From Chlamydoabsidia padenii (taxonomy: Eukaryota; Mucoromycota; Mucoromycetes; Mucorales; Cunninghamellaceae): a stretch of 64,000 bases of DNA. The position numbers and the translations under genes were made by a program. Location: NCBI GenBank assembly GCA_025330725.1, contig JAIWND010000015.1, positions 1-64,000 on the forward strand. Direction: 5' to 3'. Below, in pieces: positions 62,269 through 64,000 of the stretch; position 1 is the stretch's first letter, and every line of letters begins with the position of its first letter. Under the pieces are notes generated by a model, which worked only from the letters and a program-made list of their open reading frames with translations, ran no database searches and was not told the DNA's origin.

Positions 62269-64000
62269 TCAGCCTTCGTCCGCCAAATCCAATTCGAGAA
62301 TTCTTCGATCTAATACGTTTTTCAATTCATGTACCATGTTTTGACTATCCATCCTGGTCGATTTTACCTTGGCCTAACAAGAAAAAAAAAAACAGTTAGT
62401 TCATTTACCTGATGTTATCTTTTTTATTGCTTTACCTCTTGTTCTCGTTTTTGTCTCATTTCCGCGATTCGTTCTGACCTGGATTTCCTGTTTTGACCAA
62501 TAGTACTAGTAGGACTTTCCAGTACATCAGCCACAGAGGCATAGACAGAGGCTTTAGATGGTAGTGGTAAATCAAATAGTTCACTAGAGTCATCACAAGT
62601 CACGACAAAGGGAGAAGGATCGTCGTCAGAGTTGGTTGGTGTTGTAGGAGAGACAAGAGGTGATGCTGGAGATGGTTGATCCGAGCAAGTGTCGATTTTA
62701 CTAGGTGCCATTAAAGAATCCAGTGCGGTTTTGCCTGCTTCCCATTCCATTACAAGTTGTTGAATCTCTCTTTCCATGGTCATGTATTCCTTCTTCAAGA
62801 GCTGGTGTTGTTGTTCCAATTCCAAAGAGTGATCTTCATGGGCTGTTGCCTTTGATAAAAGTCGCTGTCGTTGTTGTAATTCGTCATTGCATAAATGTAC
62901 TCGGGCTTCCATTGTTCGTAAGGATTGATCCAAGGTCGACAAGTGATGGATAAAGTGCCGTGATTCAGTGTTAATGGTCAAGTCCGACTTGTTTTCCAAA
63001 TCAAAGTGAGAAGGTTTACCTACATTGCAGTATTTAAAAGTGAGTAATCAATATATATATATATATATATATATATAGTGGGTGTGACCTGACATTACTT
63101 ACTGAATTCCGTTTCCATTGCCTCCTTGACCGTCTTGACAAAGTCTTTTGTTTCGTTACCCAATTTGCCAAGCACAGTATTGATATTCCGCCAGCCTGCT
63201 TCGTATCCTTTTCGAATAGAATCATGATCACCCGTCACTATAGTCAAAGCCAAGAACTGCAGTATGCATTCACGCCGTTTCAAATGCATGAGATGAGCCA
63301 AAGTTTTCAAATAGTCCAAAGTCAATCCATCTTCGTCGTCTGCTGCTGATAAGGAGGCCACTGAGTTAATATTGTACATATCAAAGAGTCGGGATAACGT
63401 TTGCTTATTCACCCAATCCGTCATATCCACTGTCGTTTCTTCATAAACAATAAAGGCATGTCGTAATAAACCACAAAGTTGAGATCGTAGTCGAGCACAT
63501 CGTTTGGACTTGCTTGCTTGTTCGATACGGGATATGGGTGATAGAGGCGTAGAGAGTCGATACCCGCGAGAGACTAGTTCAATTTCCTGTATGGTCAATA
63601 GAGCCCGATGGACTTTGCTGTCAAAAAGCTGTGATTGTTGGAGTATGTCTTGCAGCTGAGTCAAAGCATATTGATAGGTGTTTCGAATAGAAGATCGTCG
63701 CTGTATTAAAAAAAAAAAAAAAAGGTATGAATATGTATGTATGAAGTCATGTTTATTTTCTTACCAGGTGACGATACACAAAGTAAAAGGAAACCCCACT
63801 TGCCAAGGCCATTGTAATAGTTGGAGTAACACCATCCATAAGAGCATCAGTTATTTCTTTTGGATGTAATGACAAGGATTGTTCAAGACCGAGAGCAAGT
63901 AAAAGTCCTGATAAAGTAGCCAGTGTACCAATTTGTGCTGAGCGAGTATAAGTCGTTGATGTATGGAAAGGATGAGGTGCCACTTGTTGCATTTGTTTCT
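62269..64000 (-). CDS. Vezatin/Inp2-type myosin-binding membrane protein (5' partial)
   Basis: Minus-strand exons 64000-63765 (open at the right edge), 63700-63103, 63019-62436 and 62373-62269 are in frame. Two closely spaced transmembrane helices (IGTLATLSGLLLALGLEQSL and ITMALASGVSFYFVYRHLV) are followed by the conserved block LFDSKVHRALLTIQEIELVS and RGYRLSTPLSPISRIE. This is the signature of the fungal myosin-binding/vezatin domain, whose yeast member Inp2 links peroxisomes to myosin V for inheritance. A helical region (VDMTDWVNKQTLSRLFDM), a coiled coil (QQRQRLLSKATAHEDHSLEL) and a Ser/Pro/Asp-rich stretch come next, then KSRSERIAEMRQKREQEV and a short last exon. An ATG at 63992 is in frame but the N-terminal part probably extends outside the window. 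Confidence 0.8.
63052..63077. repeat. TA microsatellite in intron
   Basis: A perfect TA run lies inside the intron between the second and third visible exons of the vezatin-like gene. Confidence 0.75.

Overview
The window is nuclear DNA of an early-diverging filamentous fungus, most likely of the Mucoromycota (Mucorales type). The evidence is dense protein genes broken by many short GT-AG introns (about 50-110 bp), AT-rich intergenic DNA with long A/T runs, fungal-only genes (DASH subunit Dad4, Zn2Cys6 regulator, alpha-aminoadipate lysine enzyme Lys1, Ato/GPR1 acetate carrier) and secreted kelch, Kre9-like and thaumatin-like proteins typical of these moulds. No operons, CRISPR arrays or rRNA were seen. 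There is one tRNA, tRNA-Gln(TTG).

Layout. 1-3.1 kb: 3' end of adenosylhomocysteinase, then a secreted Kre9/Knh1-like protein. 3.8-7.3 kb: a tandem duplication of a kelch type-I membrane protein gene; the first copy is broken and the second is perhaps functional. 7.8-10.2 kb: DAD4, a Myb/SANT protein and an acidic protein. 11.4-12.2 kb: RPS18 on the minus strand. 12.2-15.5 kb: gene-poor, with old repeats. 15.5-22.5 kb: a membrane/coiled-coil protein, a 3-ketoacyl-CoA thiolase, a coiled-coil protein with a long Asp run and a tubulin-tyrosine-ligase-like protein. 23-25 kb: tRNA-Gln and a repeat cluster. 25-33 kb: PEBP and a Rab5-like GTPase (divergent), a Zn2Cys6 regulator, a DDHD phospholipase and FBP1 (divergent). 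34-47.8 kb: a DUSP-containing ubiquitin protease, an EST1/SMG6-like PIN protein, NOB1 and RAD1 (divergent), LYS1. 48-49.6 kb: a second, inverted repeat cluster. 51-64 kb: thaumatin-like protein, THO2, Ato transporter, alpha/beta hydrolase, and a vezatin/Inp2-like protein running off the right edge.

Most genes are core housekeeping: ribosome and rRNA maturation (RPS18, NOB1), mRNA export and decay (THO2, SMG6-like), genome maintenance (RAD1, DAD4), and carbon and lysine metabolism (FBP1, thiolase, Ato, LYS1, SAH1). FBP1, thiolase and the acetate carrier would all serve growth on fatty acids or acetate, but they are not clustered.

Two features are not explained by the genes. First, a short motif, consensus near TCGGGATTTGAAA in either orientation, lies roughly 60-170 bp before many start codons, including the midpoints of two divergent pairs. 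Second, a repeat family with a unit of about 234-241 bp occurs as tandem clusters at about 13.4, 24.0 and 48.2 kb plus a single unit at 59.6 kb, and its units carry the same promoter-like motif. These are the best candidates for something undescribed. Exon models were built by eye from splice consensus and reading-frame continuity.
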